From assembly GCF_008000815.1 (NCBI RefSeq), contig NZ_CP042806.1:62001-126000 (forward strand): a stretch of 64,000 nt of DNA, in the 5' to 3' direction. The translations under genes and the position numbers were made by a program. This document shows positions 54,272 to 61,552 of the stretch, piece by piece. The notes under the pieces were generated by a model. That model had not been told where the DNA came from. It saw only the letters and a program-made list of their open reading frames with translations, and did not search any database. The stretch comes from Terriglobus albidus (GTDB lineage: Bacteria; Acidobacteriota; Terriglobia; Terriglobales; Acidobacteriaceae). Positions within the stretch are counted from its first letter, which is position 1; the number at the start of each line of letters is the position of its first letter.

Positions 54272-54956
54272 TGATGAGCGCCGTGCGCGTGCCGAGATGC
54301 GCCGCCTTCTGGGGGCCCATCCCGAAGTGACCATTGCCGGCGAGGCAGCAAATGTCTCCGAGGCCAAGGAGATGATCACTCGCGAGCGGCCCGACCTGCT
54401 GTTCCTCGATGTAGAGATGCCCGGAGCCACCGGCTTCGATCTGCTCGATGAGATCGCAAGCCGCGAACAGACACCCGCCGTGATCTTCACCACCGCGTTC
54501 GATCGGTACGCACTGCGAGCCTTTGAGGTTCGTGCCGCCGACTACCTGCTGAAGCCGGTCACACCGGAGCGCCTGAAAGCCGCCCTTGAGCATGTCCGCA
54601 CTGAAGATCGCTCCGAGCCGCAGAAGCTGCCTCTCGACCAGTTCTTTATCCGGGAAGGCGAGCGCGCCTGGATGGTACGCGCGGTGGAGATCAAGCTGAT
54701 TGAAGCAGAGGGCAACTATGCCCGGCTTCACTTCGGCGAGAATCGCCCTCTCATTCTGCGCAGCCTGCAAACCCTCCAGGCCAGATTGGACGAGCACTTC
54801 TTCCGCGCTAACCGCAGCCAGATTGTCAACCTGCGATGGATCGCGCGGATGGAGCTGGAAGTTGATGGAGCTGTACGGGCAGTGTTGAAGGACGGAACCG
54901 AAGTGATCTTCTCGCGCCGTCAGTCACAGGCGTTGAAAGAACGTATGGCGATTTAA
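54252..54956 (+). CDS. LytTR-family response regulator
   Basis: A 234-residue regulator: receiver domain (1-115) with acidic pocket DDE at 7-9, phospho-acceptor D53 in FLDVEMPG, conserved Thr in FTTAFD and Lys in LLKPVTP; then a LytTR DNA-binding domain (about 130-230) with IEAEGNYARLHF and the strand FFRANRSQIVNL. It is the partner of the kinase encoded immediately upstream, with which it overlaps by 20 nt. LytTR regulators bind direct repeats upstream of target genes; no target in the window is obvious. Confidence 0.92.
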   Translation: MRALLIDDERRARAEMRRLLGAHPEVTIAGEAANVSEAKEMITRERPDLLFLDVEMPGATGFDLLDEIASREQTPAVIFTTAFDRYALRAFEVRAADYLLKPVTPERLKAALEHVRTEDRSEPQKLPLDQFFIREGERAWMVRAVEIKLIEAEGNYARLHFGENRPLILRSLQTLQARLDEHFFRANRSQIVNLRWIARMELEVDGAVRAVLKDGTEVIFSRRQSQALKERMAI

Positions 54957-55019
54957 AGATTTGATAGGTCGGTCTTGGCCGTTTTTGGAGGAATCTGCTC
55001 TGCACAAATCGAAGCCGTC

Positions 55020-55229
55020 CCCTTAATCAAGGCATTCGCGCGTCGCGCGAACGTAGAAGCGATCTCGTCGGATTGTAAGGCAGACTTTCTAATAGTCATG
55101 CAAATCACTCGAATGAACTTGTTCATTCAGGATCTATCGCGTAATGCGCGATCGTCTTGCTTAAAGGTATGGCTTCAGCCATGCCGTACGAGGGCACGAA
55201 GGAGGAGCGGCTTCAGCCTCTGAGGTACC
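55020..55229. repeat. Composite palindromic repeat with CCCTTAAGCAA-type core, copy 2 (diverged)
   Basis: Core bounded by CCCTTAATCAA and TTGCTTAAAGG (55020-55167), followed by hairpins GTATGGCTTCAGCCATGC and GCGGCTTCAGCCTCTGAGGTACC. The internal sequence is much altered compared with copies at 37805 and 60065. No gene between 54957 and 55383. Confidence 0.6.
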
Positions 55230-55239
55230 AAACCATTTG

Positions 55240-55323
55240 TGCAGAGCTATTATTTCTCCGCTACTCTTTACCCCAGCCGGCAAAGCTGGCCGGGGACCCC
55301 GTAGCTCCGAAAATGACAAACAA
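55240..55323. repeat. Intergenic repeat, TTTGTCATCCC family (right half)
   Basis: Contains ATTTCTCCGCTACTCTTTAC, the hairpin CCAGCCGGCAAAGCTGGCCGG and the end CTCCGAAAATGACAAACAAA, the right half of the unit at 46823-46955. Confidence 0.7.
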
Positions 55324-55383
55324 AGGACTCTGCAAGGTTCAGATCGCCGTGCGTTCCTTCGCTGTTTTTCTGTCGATACGGTT

Positions 55384-55725
55384 CTAAGCCTGCGCGATCG
55401 GCGTGCTGGAGGGATCGGGTACCGCAACCACTGCGGCTACCGGGCGCTTCTGCTGGAAACACTGGCGGCAGAGGACCGGACGTCCCTGCGTCGGCTTGAA
55501 GGGCACAGTCGTCTCTACGCCACACTCGCTGCACTGCGTACGTGTCTCTGTCCGGGTGCTGGGCGCAGAACCGGTTCCCCGCGCCGCTCGCTTTGCCTTA
55601 CACGACTTGCAGCGCTTGGGATCGTTCTTAAACTGTTTATCGAAGAAAAATAGCTGTTCCCCGGCGGTGAAGACGAACTCACCGCCACAGTCGGAGCACT
55701 TCAGAATACGGTCCACAAACTCCAT
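55384..55725 (-). CDS. Double zinc-ribbon protein
   Basis: A 113-residue soluble protein with two CxxC...CxxC zinc ribbons: C10/C13 with C39/C42 and C65/C68 with C86/C89. The first carries a CSDCGGEFVFTAGEQLFFFD core, typical of the probable zinc-ribbon domain family; the second, CSECGVETTVPFKPTQGRP, is of a CxxC-rich RNA/DNA-binding type. Basic linker (KAKRAARGTG). A role in nucleic-acid or ribosome binding is inferred. An upstream in-frame ATG at 55764 is possible. It is the next minus-strand gene downstream of rpsU. Confidence 0.75.
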   Translation of the reverse strand: MEFVDRILKCSDCGGEFVFTAGEQLFFFDKQFKNDPKRCKSCKAKRAARGTGSAPSTRTETRTQCSECGVETTVPFKPTQGRPVLCRQCFQQKRPVAAVVAVPDPSSTPIAQA

Positions 55726-55921
55726 GGGGGCTTCTTTCATTACGTACGTAAAAGAAGGGATCACGCCAGACAGCGCGTAGAAACCATAAACCTATTTCTT
55801 TGTCAGTGCTTGGGCCCGGAGAGCCGTGGAACCGGCTCCGTATATCTCGTTAGACGACTTAGGTACGCCGAACGCCGCCGGAAAAAGAGAAGGACTTCGG
55901 CGGAGAAGTTCATCCTGGATT

Positions 55922-55956
55922 GGCAGGACCGCCGGCATCCATGCCGCGGTCCTGCC
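55922..55956 (-). terminator. Long hairpin after rpsU
   Basis: Outer stem GGCAGGACCG / CGGTCCTGCC and inner stem CGGCAT / ATGCCG with a CC loop, forming a nearly continuous 16-bp hairpin 11 nt after the rpsU stop. Lacks a T-tract. Confidence 0.7.
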
Positions 55957-55966
55957 GGTACTACCG

Positions 55967-56164
55967 TTAGTCCTGCTCCTTGCGCGACTTCTTGCGGTTG
56001 CGCTTGCGGGCCAGGGCTTCCTTCACGCGCTTCTTTTCACCCGGCTTCAGGTAGAAGGAATGACGCTTTACTTCCTTGATAATGTCTTCCTGCTGCACCT
56101 TGCGCTTAAAACGGCGCAGGGCATTTTCAAGGGGTTCGCCTTCTTGAACTCGAACCTCTGCCAA
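55967..56164 (-). CDS. rpsU: 30S ribosomal protein S21
   Basis: A 65-residue basic protein, MAEVRVQEGEPLENALRRFK then RHSFYLKPGEKKRVKEALARK, clearly S21. It starts at TTG with a GAGGTG ribosome site 8 nt upstream. S21 helps base-pairing of mRNA Shine-Dalgarno sequences on the 30S subunit, of interest where many genes appear leaderless. It is 108 nt downstream of the anti-sigma gene on the same strand, separated by a small hairpin (56248-56267). Confidence 0.95.
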   Translation of the reverse strand: MAEVRVQEGEPLENALRRFKRKVQQEDIIKEVKRHSFYLKPGEKKRVKEALARKRNRKKSRKEQD

Positions 56165-56272
56165 TGGAGATACACCTCACTCCCGTCCCGGTAAGGGATC
56201 ACCTAAGAATATCCGATTTTCGCCCAATTGCCAGCAAATCCGGCCTTTTGCACTGTAAATAGTGCAACTGGA

Positions 56273-56596
56273 TCACGCCGTTCGCCAGCGGGCGAGCCAC
56301 AGGGTCAGCAGCGCCATTTCGCCGACAAAGATGACTTCCGCCACCGTGAAATTCGACGGCCTGGATGCAGCCACCACCAGCAGAGCGGCTGCCAGCAAGG
56401 CTACGCACACCATGGCCAACCGCCGCGAGTAGGTGTAGCGGAAGACCGGCATCACCGGCCGGGCCGGCGCCTGCTGCGGCAGACGGGATGCGAGACGAGC
56501 AGCGAACCCTTCAGGCACCGTGATCTGCGGTCCGCGGTCAAGGGCCTCCGCAATGCGGAGATCGAGATTCTGATTCCGGTCGAGATCTTCGGTCAT
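56273..56596 (-). CDS. Probable membrane anti-sigma factor
   Basis: A 107-residue protein whose ATG overlaps the ECF sigma stop codon by 4 nt (ATGA). It has an N-terminal soluble part (MTEDLDRNQNLDLRIAEALD) and one or two membrane segments (about 60-80 and 85-105). No ZAS zinc motif is seen. Size, topology and coupling to the sigma gene argue that it binds and inhibits the sigma factor, but sequence similarity to known anti-sigmas is not evident. Confidence 0.6.
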   Translation of the reverse strand: MTEDLDRNQNLDLRIAEALDRGPQITVPEGFAARLASRLPQQAPARPVMPVFRYTYSRRLAMVCVALLAAALLVVAASRPSNFTVAEVIFVGEMALLTLWLARWRTA

Positions 56597-57180
56597 ACTC
56601 TTACCCTTTCGTTGATCGTAACAGCGGGCTTCGCTGCTTCCGGCTTCATCGCCTGCTCGACTCTCTGTTTCAGACGTGTTCGCGCGCGGTGCAGATGCGT
56701 CCGCACCGTATTAATCGGAAGATTCAGCGTCAGCGCAATCTGTTCGTAGGTCTGCTCTTCCTGATGGAAGAGGGTGAGCACCGTCCGCTCCATCGGCGTT
56801 AGCGTCATCATCTGCTGCTGCACCATCGACCAGAACTCTCCAGAGAGAAGCTGCTGCTCCGCACCAGGATCCCGATGTGCCAGGCGATTTTCGAGCGTTG
56901 GACCGCCATCCTCTTCGCCCGTCGACATGGGAAGCAGCGGATCGTCGACACGGCGTCGGCGCTTCCATTCATCCTGCGCTACGTTCACCGTGATGCGGTA
57001 CAGATAGGTCGACAGCATCGCCTCTCCTCGAAATGTAGGCAGCGCGCGGTACAGCCGCAAGAACACCTCCTGCGCCAGGTCTTCCAGATTTTCCCGGCGG
57101 TTCACCAGCCGGGCGAGGGTACGGAAGACCTGCTGCTGGTGTTCCTGCACGATCTGTTCGAATTGGGCGCTGGTGTGCAA
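56593..57180 (-). CDS. ECF RNA polymerase sigma factor
   Basis: A 195-residue ECF sigma factor read from a TTG at 57180. Region 2 runs from FEQIVQEHQQQVFRTLARLV to LSTYLYRITVNVAQDEWKRR, with DLAQEVFLRLYRALPTF; region 4 contains LTPMERTVLTLFHQEEQTYE and the helix-turn-helix PINTVRTHLHRARTRLKQRV. A GTG at 57216 is in frame and would add 12 residues, but the predicted autoregulated promoter lies within that extension and its transcript would start at about 57180; the shorter protein also fits usual ECF N-termini. Operon with a membrane anti-sigma; divergent from a two-helix membrane protein gene. Confidence 0.88.
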   Translation of the reverse strand: MHTSAQFEQIVQEHQQQVFRTLARLVNRRENLEDLAQEVFLRLYRALPTFRGEAMLSTYLYRITVNVAQDEWKRRRRVDDPLLPMSTGEEDGGPTLENRLAHRDPGAEQQLLSGEFWSMVQQQMMTLTPMERTVLTLFHQEEQTYEQIALTLNLPINTVRTHLHRARTRLKQRVEQAMKPEAAKPAVTINERVRV

Positions 57181-57186
57181 AGGCGG

Positions 57187-57254
57187 TAGGACTGAGATTG
57201 TCGCCGAAAGTTTCACCCCGGCGCCTGAAACTTTCTCTTCGACCTACAGTCTTA
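57187..57254. promoter_or_regulatory. Mirror-image ECF-type divergent promoters
   Basis: A perfect 10-bp inverted repeat GAAAGTTTCA / TGAAACTTTC (57206-57215 and 57226-57235) puts a GAAACT -35 on each strand. On the plus strand GAAACT (57227-57232) is followed after 16 nt by GTCTTA (57249-57254). On the minus strand GAAACT (57214-57209) is followed after 16 nt by GTCCTA (57192-57187). These resemble sigma-E-type promoters and would drive the sigma operon and the divergent gene together. Confidence 0.65.
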
Positions 57255-57283
57255 CGCCCGCAGAACACAAGGAGCTACAGCAG

Positions 57284-57721
57284 ATGGAAACACTACACAC
57301 CCCATTCGTTATTCCCGTGGCGGCCTTCGCCATGATCGCCATTCTGGGCGTCGGAGGCATGATCTCCGGCTATCACGAGAAGAAACTCAAGGTCGAGCAG
57401 CGCATGGTGGCACTGCAGCGTGGTATCCCCCTCGAGCAAATCGAGAAGGTATTTGGCGCCGTAGAACGTGCCGAACAGGAGCGTGGCGACCCCTTGCGCG
57501 GCATGAAGAATGCACGCCGTGCAGCCCTGATTCTGATCGCCTGCGGAGCCGGCATCATCGCCACATGTCTTGTGCTGACCATGATCCTCCAGGTTCGGGA
57601 GATCCTGGCAGGCGCGGCAGGCGGCTTAATTCCGGCGGCGATTGGCATCGGATTTTGGATCGACTACAAGATCCAGGCGCGTGAGATGGAGCGCCTGGGT
57701 CTTATTGCCAGCGAAGAGTGA
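57284..57721 (+). CDS. Two-helix membrane protein (DUF6249-like), probable ECF sigma target
   Basis: A 145-residue protein with an AAGGAG ribosome site. Order: hydrophobic helix 1 (about 8-28, FVIPVAAFAMIAILGVGGMI), a cytoplasmic linker with LKVEQRMVALQRGIPLEQIEK, and one or two hydrophobic helices (about 80-125). The EKKLKVEQRMVALQRGIP stretch is typical of DUF6249/phage-shock-like small membrane proteins often linked to sigma factors. Divergent from the ECF sigma gene and served by a matching GAAACT/GTCTTA promoter, so it is probably in the sigma regulon. Function unknown. Confidence 0.7.
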   Translation: METLHTPFVIPVAAFAMIAILGVGGMISGYHEKKLKVEQRMVALQRGIPLEQIEKVFGAVERAEQERGDPLRGMKNARRAALILIACGAGIIATCLVLTMILQVREILAGAAGGLIPAAIGIGFWIDYKIQAREMERLGLIASEE

Positions 57722-57722
57722 G

Positions 57723-57728
57723 TAGAAT
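57723..57728 (+). promoter_or_regulatory. -10 box (TAGAAT) of the gamma carbonic anhydrase-like gene
   Basis: TAGAAT ends 7 nt before the ATG at 57736. It supports that start over the GTG at 57718, which overlaps the upstream stop codon, and suggests a leaderless mRNA in addition to any read-through. Confidence 0.4.
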
Positions 57729-57735
57729 CGAGCGC

Positions 57736-58251
57736 ATGATCCGCTCTTACCAGGGAAAGACGCCCAGTGTTGGCCAGGGCTGCTATATCGACCAGTCCGC
57801 ACAGGTGATCGGCGATGTGATCTTAGGCGATCAGTGCTCGGTCTGGATGAACGCCGTCGTTCGCGGTGACGTCAATGCGATCCGCATCGCATCGAAGACC
57901 AACATCCAGGATTGCGCCGTCCTGCACGGAATGCGCCACGTCCACCCGGTCCATATTGGTGAGCTGGTCACCATCGGCCACTCAGCCGTTGTCCATGGAT
58001 GCACGGTAGAGGACGCCGTCCTGGTCGGCATGCACGCCACCATCCTCAACGGCGCACGCATCGGCGAAGGCTCCATCATCGCCGCGGGAGCCTTGATCCC
58101 CGAAGGCACCGTGATTCCGCCGCGATCACTCGTGGCAGGTCTGCCGGGGAAGGTACGCCGCCAGCTCGACGACAAAGACCGCGAGATGATCTTGCAGTAC
58201 GCCAACAATTATCTGGACTACACCAAGATTTATCTGGAAGAAACCAAGTAG
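57736..58251 (+). CDS. Gamma carbonic anhydrase-like hexapeptide-repeat protein
   Basis: The ATG gives 171 residues of left-handed beta-helix (repeated GDVILGDQCSVW, IGELVTIGHSAVVHG), ended by a C-terminal helix (DDKDREMILQYANNYLDYTK). Zinc-ligand histidines characteristic of the family are present, in VLHGMRHVHP and TIGHSAVVHG. The family includes CaiE/YrdA/PaaY-type proteins; carbonic anhydrase activity is proven for only some. An alternative GTG at 57718 overlaps the upstream stop by 4 nt and adds six residues. It may be co-transcribed with the membrane protein upstream. Confidence 0.85.
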   Translation: MIRSYQGKTPSVGQGCYIDQSAQVIGDVILGDQCSVWMNAVVRGDVNAIRIASKTNIQDCAVLHGMRHVHPVHIGELVTIGHSAVVHGCTVEDAVLVGMHATILNGARIGEGSIIAAGALIPEGTVIPPRSLVAGLPGKVRRQLDDKDREMILQYANNYLDYTKIYLEETK

Positions 58252-58275
58252 TTGTTGGTTCCTGGTTGCTAGTTG

Positions 58276-58342
58276 TAGCCCATACACCGGGTGCCCCACA
58301 TACGCAAAGCTTCTGTGGGAGGATCGAGCGAAGCTCGATCCG
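58276..58342. repeat. Intergenic repeat, GGGTGCCCCAT family
   Basis: CACCGGGTGCCCCACATACG then the hairpin GATCGAGCGAAGCTCGATC. Directly abuts a three-hairpin repeat, the same order as at 19908-20153. Confidence 0.7.
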
Positions 58343-58486
58343 GGTGGGAGCCGTGGGCTTCCAGTCCACGGTCTATCGGCTCAATATAGAAATGGGCTTC
58401 AGCCCTGGGCCTTTTCCCCTAACAGGTAGAGAAAGCCCATCTACTTTTACGCCTTTATCAGCGGGCTGAAGCCCGCTGCTCCCACC
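58343..58486. repeat. Intergenic three-hairpin repeat (GGTGGGAGC family), copy 2
   Basis: Bounded by GGTGGGAGC and GCTCCCACC, with hairpins CCGTGGGCTTCCAGTCCACGG and AGCGGGCTGAAGCCCGCT and a broken middle hairpin. About 144 bp, clear sibling of 19999-20153. Confidence 0.8.
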
Positions 58487-58539
58487 CGATCAATCGTCTC
58501 TGTCGAGACGCCTTAGATGTCGCTTAGCAGCGATACGGT

Positions 58540-59319
58540 CTAAGCCAGCGAGTTCCACAACGCCAGGCGGGCTCGCAGCGCCGCCTCCGCCGCCTCCGCG
58601 GCTTCCCTCCAACGCATCGGATCGCTTCCACACAGCTTGGCTACCATCTTCAGAGCCATCGGTCCGTGCTCGCCGCCATCCACTTCAATATGACGGTTCA
58701 GATACCAAAGGAAGGTCTCGAGCTTCGGCTGCAGCTCCGGTGAAAGCCGATCGAGAAAACCCTGGAACATATCCGGGATCAGGTCCTCGCGTCCGAAGGT
58801 AAAGGCAGACGCGATGGCATGCAGCTTTCCGGTCTCAATCAGCGCAAAGGTGTGACGCACGAACGACGCGGCCCCCATGGGAGCAACAGCCGCTACCAGC
58901 GCTTTCTTCACGCCGCTGCCGCTACGAAGAAGCGCAAGAAAAGTATCAATGGACTGAGTCGAAGCTCCGGCCGAATGCATTGCGAGCAGATACAGCTCAA
59001 AGTGCGACATGTGCTGATGGGCATAGACATCGCTCTCCTCGCCCAGAACGATCTGGTTGACCAGATGGCAGGAGACCGGATCAGCCGAAGGCAGCCAGGG
59101 AACGTCGACACACGTAAGACCGCGCTGCAGCGCCTTCAGCAGCGACATAAAATCCCACACCGCGTAGACGTGCGTCTCCATGAAGCGATACAGGTCGTTC
59201 ATGGTGTGGAAGGAGGAGAAGAGAGGATGCGCGGCCAGCTCATTGTGCAGCGGTTGAATCCGTTGCTGAAGTTGCGCTAACTGCTCGGCGGCAAAGTCTA
59301 CGTTCACGTCGTTAAGCAT
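58540..59319 (-). CDS. DUF3050 family protein (haem-oxygenase-like fold)
   Basis: A 259-residue all-helical soluble protein. The N-terminal helices contain METHVYAVWDFMSLLKALQR and DPVSCHLVNQIVLGEESDVY; a later helix carries FLWYLNRHIEVDGGEHGPMA. The pattern of His and Glu residues on helices is that of the haem-oxygenase-like diiron fold, to which DUF3050 is related; an oxidase role is inferred and untested. It is co-transcribed with the YdeI-like gene upstream (6 nt gap). No known pathway partner nearby. Confidence 0.78.
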   Translation of the reverse strand: MLNDVNVDFAAEQLAQLQQRIQPLHNELAAHPLFSSFHTMNDLYRFMETHVYAVWDFMSLLKALQRGLTCVDVPWLPSADPVSCHLVNQIVLGEESDVYAHQHMSHFELYLLAMHSAGASTQSIDTFLALLRSGSGVKKALVAAVAPMGAASFVRHTFALIETGKLHAIASAFTFGREDLIPDMFQGFLDRLSPELQPKLETFLWYLNRHIEVDGGEHGPMALKMVAKLCGSDPMRWREAAEAAEAALRARLALWNSLA

Positions 59320-59325
59320 CGCATG

Positions 59326-60018
59326 CTATCTCAATTTTTTCTCTGCAACCTTCACTGCTTCTTCCACCACCTTGCGAGCCCGCTTCTCTCGACTCTCGGG
59401 GGTACGGTAGTAGAAGATCGCCAGCAGGCTATTGCGGCGCTGCACCTTCGTCATCAGATTCCATCCCCTCTCCGCCAGCGGGTTCTGACGGAAGAGCATG
59501 ACCAGGATCGGTGGCGTAATCTCCTCACCCTCCATCGTCAGCATCACGCGCTCAAGGAACCGCTCCGTGCGCTCTTTCAGAGCCTCCGGCGTCTTGGGCT
59601 CTGCCATATAACGCGCGATGTCATGCTTGGCCGAGTCAGAGAACTCGTCATAAAACTTTTTCAGCGCGCGGTCTTTCTTGAGGTAGGGCACGAGCGTAGG
59701 CGGCACGCCGAAGTCACGCTCCTCCAGATCGGGTTCCATGGTGATGGTGACCACGGAGCCCGGCGCCGCTTTTGCCCCCTTCTGCATCGTCTTGTTCACC
59801 AGGAGAAAGAAGCCGCCTCCACCGCTTTTGGGAAAGAGCGAGCTGCGAAAGGCATGACCGTTGACATCACCTCGCACCCGCAGCCGCTTCCGCTCCGGCC
59901 AAACCTTCGCCGGGTCAAAGGGAAGATACGCGACGACCCATCCCAGATTTCCCTGGAGGTGCTCCAGCGTAGCTTTGAAGGTCTTGGGTTTGTTCTTCGA
60001 CGGCGGCATGGAGGCCAT
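59326..60018 (-). CDS. DUF1905 plus YdeI/OmpD-associated domain protein
   Basis: A 230-residue protein with two parts: DUF1905 (about 12-100, LGWVVAYLPFDPAKVWPERK, then VNGHAFRSSLFPKSGGGGFF) and a C-terminal YdeI/OmdA bacteriocin-protection-type segment (about 115-165, FGVPPTLVPYLKKDRALKKF) followed by a charged C-terminus. The DUF1905-YdeI fusion is common; its function is unclear, with possible ties to stress resistance. Start may be the Met at codon 4. First gene of a two-gene operon with DUF3050. Confidence 0.75.
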   Translation of the reverse strand: MASMPPSKNKPKTFKATLEHLQGNLGWVVAYLPFDPAKVWPERKRLRVRGDVNGHAFRSSLFPKSGGGGFFLLVNKTMQKGAKAAPGSVVTITMEPDLEERDFGVPPTLVPYLKKDRALKKFYDEFSDSAKHDIARYMAEPKTPEALKERTERFLERVMLTMEGEEITPPILVMLFRQNPLAERGWNLMTKVQRRNSLLAIFYYRTPESREKRARKVVEEAVKVAEKKLR

Positions 60019-60064
60019 TATATGAACGGGTCTGTGGTGAGCGTTAGAAAGAAGTAGAATTCGT

Positions 60065-60274
60065 TACCTCAGCGGCTAAAGCCGCGTCTCTTTTAGCCTC
60101 TGTTGCGGGACGGCTGAAGCCGTCCCCTTAAGCAAGGCATTCGCGCTTTGCGCGAACTAAAAGCAAAGTCTTCAGGTGAGTTACAGAACTTGCATTGGAA
60201 TTCGATGGATGTTTTCCTAAGTGCGATCCAAAGGCAAGATGATTCTTTTGTTTTGCTTAAGGGCACGGCTTCAG
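60065..60274. repeat. Composite palindromic repeat, copy 3, left part (interrupted by IS)
   Basis: Starts with hairpins CAGCGGCTAAAGCCGC and GACGGCTGAAGCCGTC, then a core (60125-60263) bounded by CCCTTAAGCAA and TTGCTTAAGGG that is well conserved with 37862-38004. It breaks off in the loop of the next hairpin, GGCACGG-CTTCAG, where the IS is inserted; the other side resumes at 61553. The gap 60019-60354 contains only this and the IS left end. Confidence 0.8.
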
Positions 60275-60326
60275 CTGTTCAGTTCCATGACATCCTTTAC
60301 ACCTTGTCTCCAGACATCCTTTACAG
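60275..60326 (+). repeat. IS481 left terminal inverted repeat
   Basis: Begins CTGTTCAGTTCC; the inner 23 bp TTGTCTCCAGACATCCTTTA... match the right end with one mismatch. It contains a short direct repeat CATCCTTTACA at two positions. Confidence 0.85.
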
Positions 60327-60354
60327 GTTTATGCCTGTTTAGGGGTGTTTTTGG

Positions 60355-61506
60355 ATGGCATGGAGGAAGGTGGAAGTGGAAGCGCAGCGATTGCGGTTTG
60401 TGGAGGCGGCGATGATTGGAGAGCGATCGTTTTCGTCTCTGTGTGTGGAGTACGAGATTAGCCGTCCGACGGGTTATCTGTGGCTGAAGCGATACCGTGA
60501 GCATGGAGCGGCCGGCATGCAGGAAGCCAGCCGCAGGCCTCTGCTGAGTCCCCGTCAGAGCCCTGCCGAGTTGGAAGAGCAGATCGTGTCTTTACGGCGC
60601 CAGCATCCTGACTGGGGTGCACGTAAGCTTCGCGTTCTGCTCGGCCGATCTGGGGTGAAGGTGCCATCGTCGACCGTACATCGAGTGTTGCGTCGGCACG
60701 GTCTGATCCACCGGCTGGACAGCCATCCACAGGCCACTGGCAGCTTCTGTCGCGAGGCGCCTAATCAGCTCTGGCAGATGGATTTCAAAAGCCCTAAGGG
60801 ATGGAACGCGCATCTTGGCCCCTTATCCGTGTTGGATGACCACAGCCGCTATGCCTTGGTGTTGGAGCAACTGTCCTCGGGTGAAGGTCTCGTCGTCCAA
60901 CAGAGGCTGGATAAGGCGTTCTCTGACTGTGGGTTGCCCGAGGCCATGCTGATGGATCACGGCCAGCCCTGGTGGAACGCGCAGTCACCAGGAGGATGGA
61001 CGCAGCTATCCGTGTGGCTGATGCGGCTGGGCATCCGGCTGTACTTCTCCGGAGTCCGCCACCCGCAGACCCAGGGTAAGGTGGAACGCTTCCACGGTGC
61101 CCTGGAGCGGGCACGGAGAAGGTGCGGGCCGATGGATACGCCGCCTGGCCAGTCATGGCTGGACCGCTTCCGGGAAGAGTACAACCATGTTCGTCCCCAT
61201 GAAGCGCTGGACATGGAAACGCCAGCAGACCACTGGCACCCCAGCCAGCGAGAGTACACCGAACCACGTAACCCCGCGTATGCCCCGGATGCCGAAGTGC
61301 GCGAGCTCAACAGCAACGGAGCGCTCTGGCTGGACGGACGCAGCTGGCAGGTAGCCGGAGCCCTGGCTCATCAGCCTGTCCGTCTCGCTCGCATCGATCA
61401 ACGCATCCTGATCTTCTACGGTGACACGCCCATCCGGGAACTCGACCTCACGGGGCAGGGTTCCACGATCGTGGAACCCTGCCCCGCAAACTCACTCAAT
61501 CTGTAA
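60355..61506 (+). CDS. IS481-family transposase
   Basis: A 383-residue transposase. The N-terminal helix-turn-helix (SFSSLCVEYEISRPTGYLWL) and Arg-rich linker precede a DDE/rve integrase core: first Asp in LWQMDFKSPKG, second Asp in LMDHGQPWWN, and Glu in TQGKVERFHGALERARRR. An IS481-type C-terminal domain follows. There is no frameshift or premature stop. It starts 81 nt inside the element and its stop TAA lies within the right inverted repeat. Likely active. Confidence 0.93.
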   Translation: MAWRKVEVEAQRLRFVEAAMIGERSFSSLCVEYEISRPTGYLWLKRYREHGAAGMQEASRRPLLSPRQSPAELEEQIVSLRRQHPDWGARKLRVLLGRSGVKVPSSTVHRVLRRHGLIHRLDSHPQATGSFCREAPNQLWQMDFKSPKGWNAHLGPLSVLDDHSRYALVLEQLSSGEGLVVQQRLDKAFSDCGLPEAMLMDHGQPWWNAQSPGGWTQLSVWLMRLGIRLYFSGVRHPQTQGKVERFHGALERARRRCGPMDTPPGQSWLDRFREEYNHVRPHEALDMETPADHWHPSQREYTEPRNPAYAPDAEVRELNSNGALWLDGRSWQVAGALAHQPVRLARIDQRILIFYGDTPIRELDLTGQGSTIVEPCPANSLNL

Positions 61507-61552
61507 AGGATGTGTGGAGACAAACTGTAAACCATCTCTGGAGACTAGACAG
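61501..61552 (-). repeat. IS481 right terminal inverted repeat
   Basis: Complement of the left end, ending GACTAGACAG. It contains the transposase stop codon. Confidence 0.85.

Larger units (their letters stand above)
60275..61552 (+). mobile_element. IS481-family insertion sequence, 1278 bp, complete
   Basis: Terminal inverted repeats of 52 bp (60275-60326 and 61501-61552), about 41 of 52 positions matching, begin CTGT and end in a shared TTGTCTCCA.ACATCCTTTACAG. A 6-bp direct repeat CTTCAG flanks it (60269-60274 and 61553-61558), as expected for IS481. One intact transposase gene fills it; its stop codon lies inside the right repeat. All parts look functional, so insertion may be recent. 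Confidence 0.9.

Noticed and set aside
56248-56267. Terminator between the anti-sigma gene and rpsU
   Set aside because: The TTGCACT/AGTGCAA hairpin has a 7-bp AT-rich stem and no T-tract on the minus strand, so termination cannot be claimed.
60148-60342. Short frames within the composite repeat and IS left end
   Set aside because: They cross repeat and IS boundaries and are not conserved between repeat copies.
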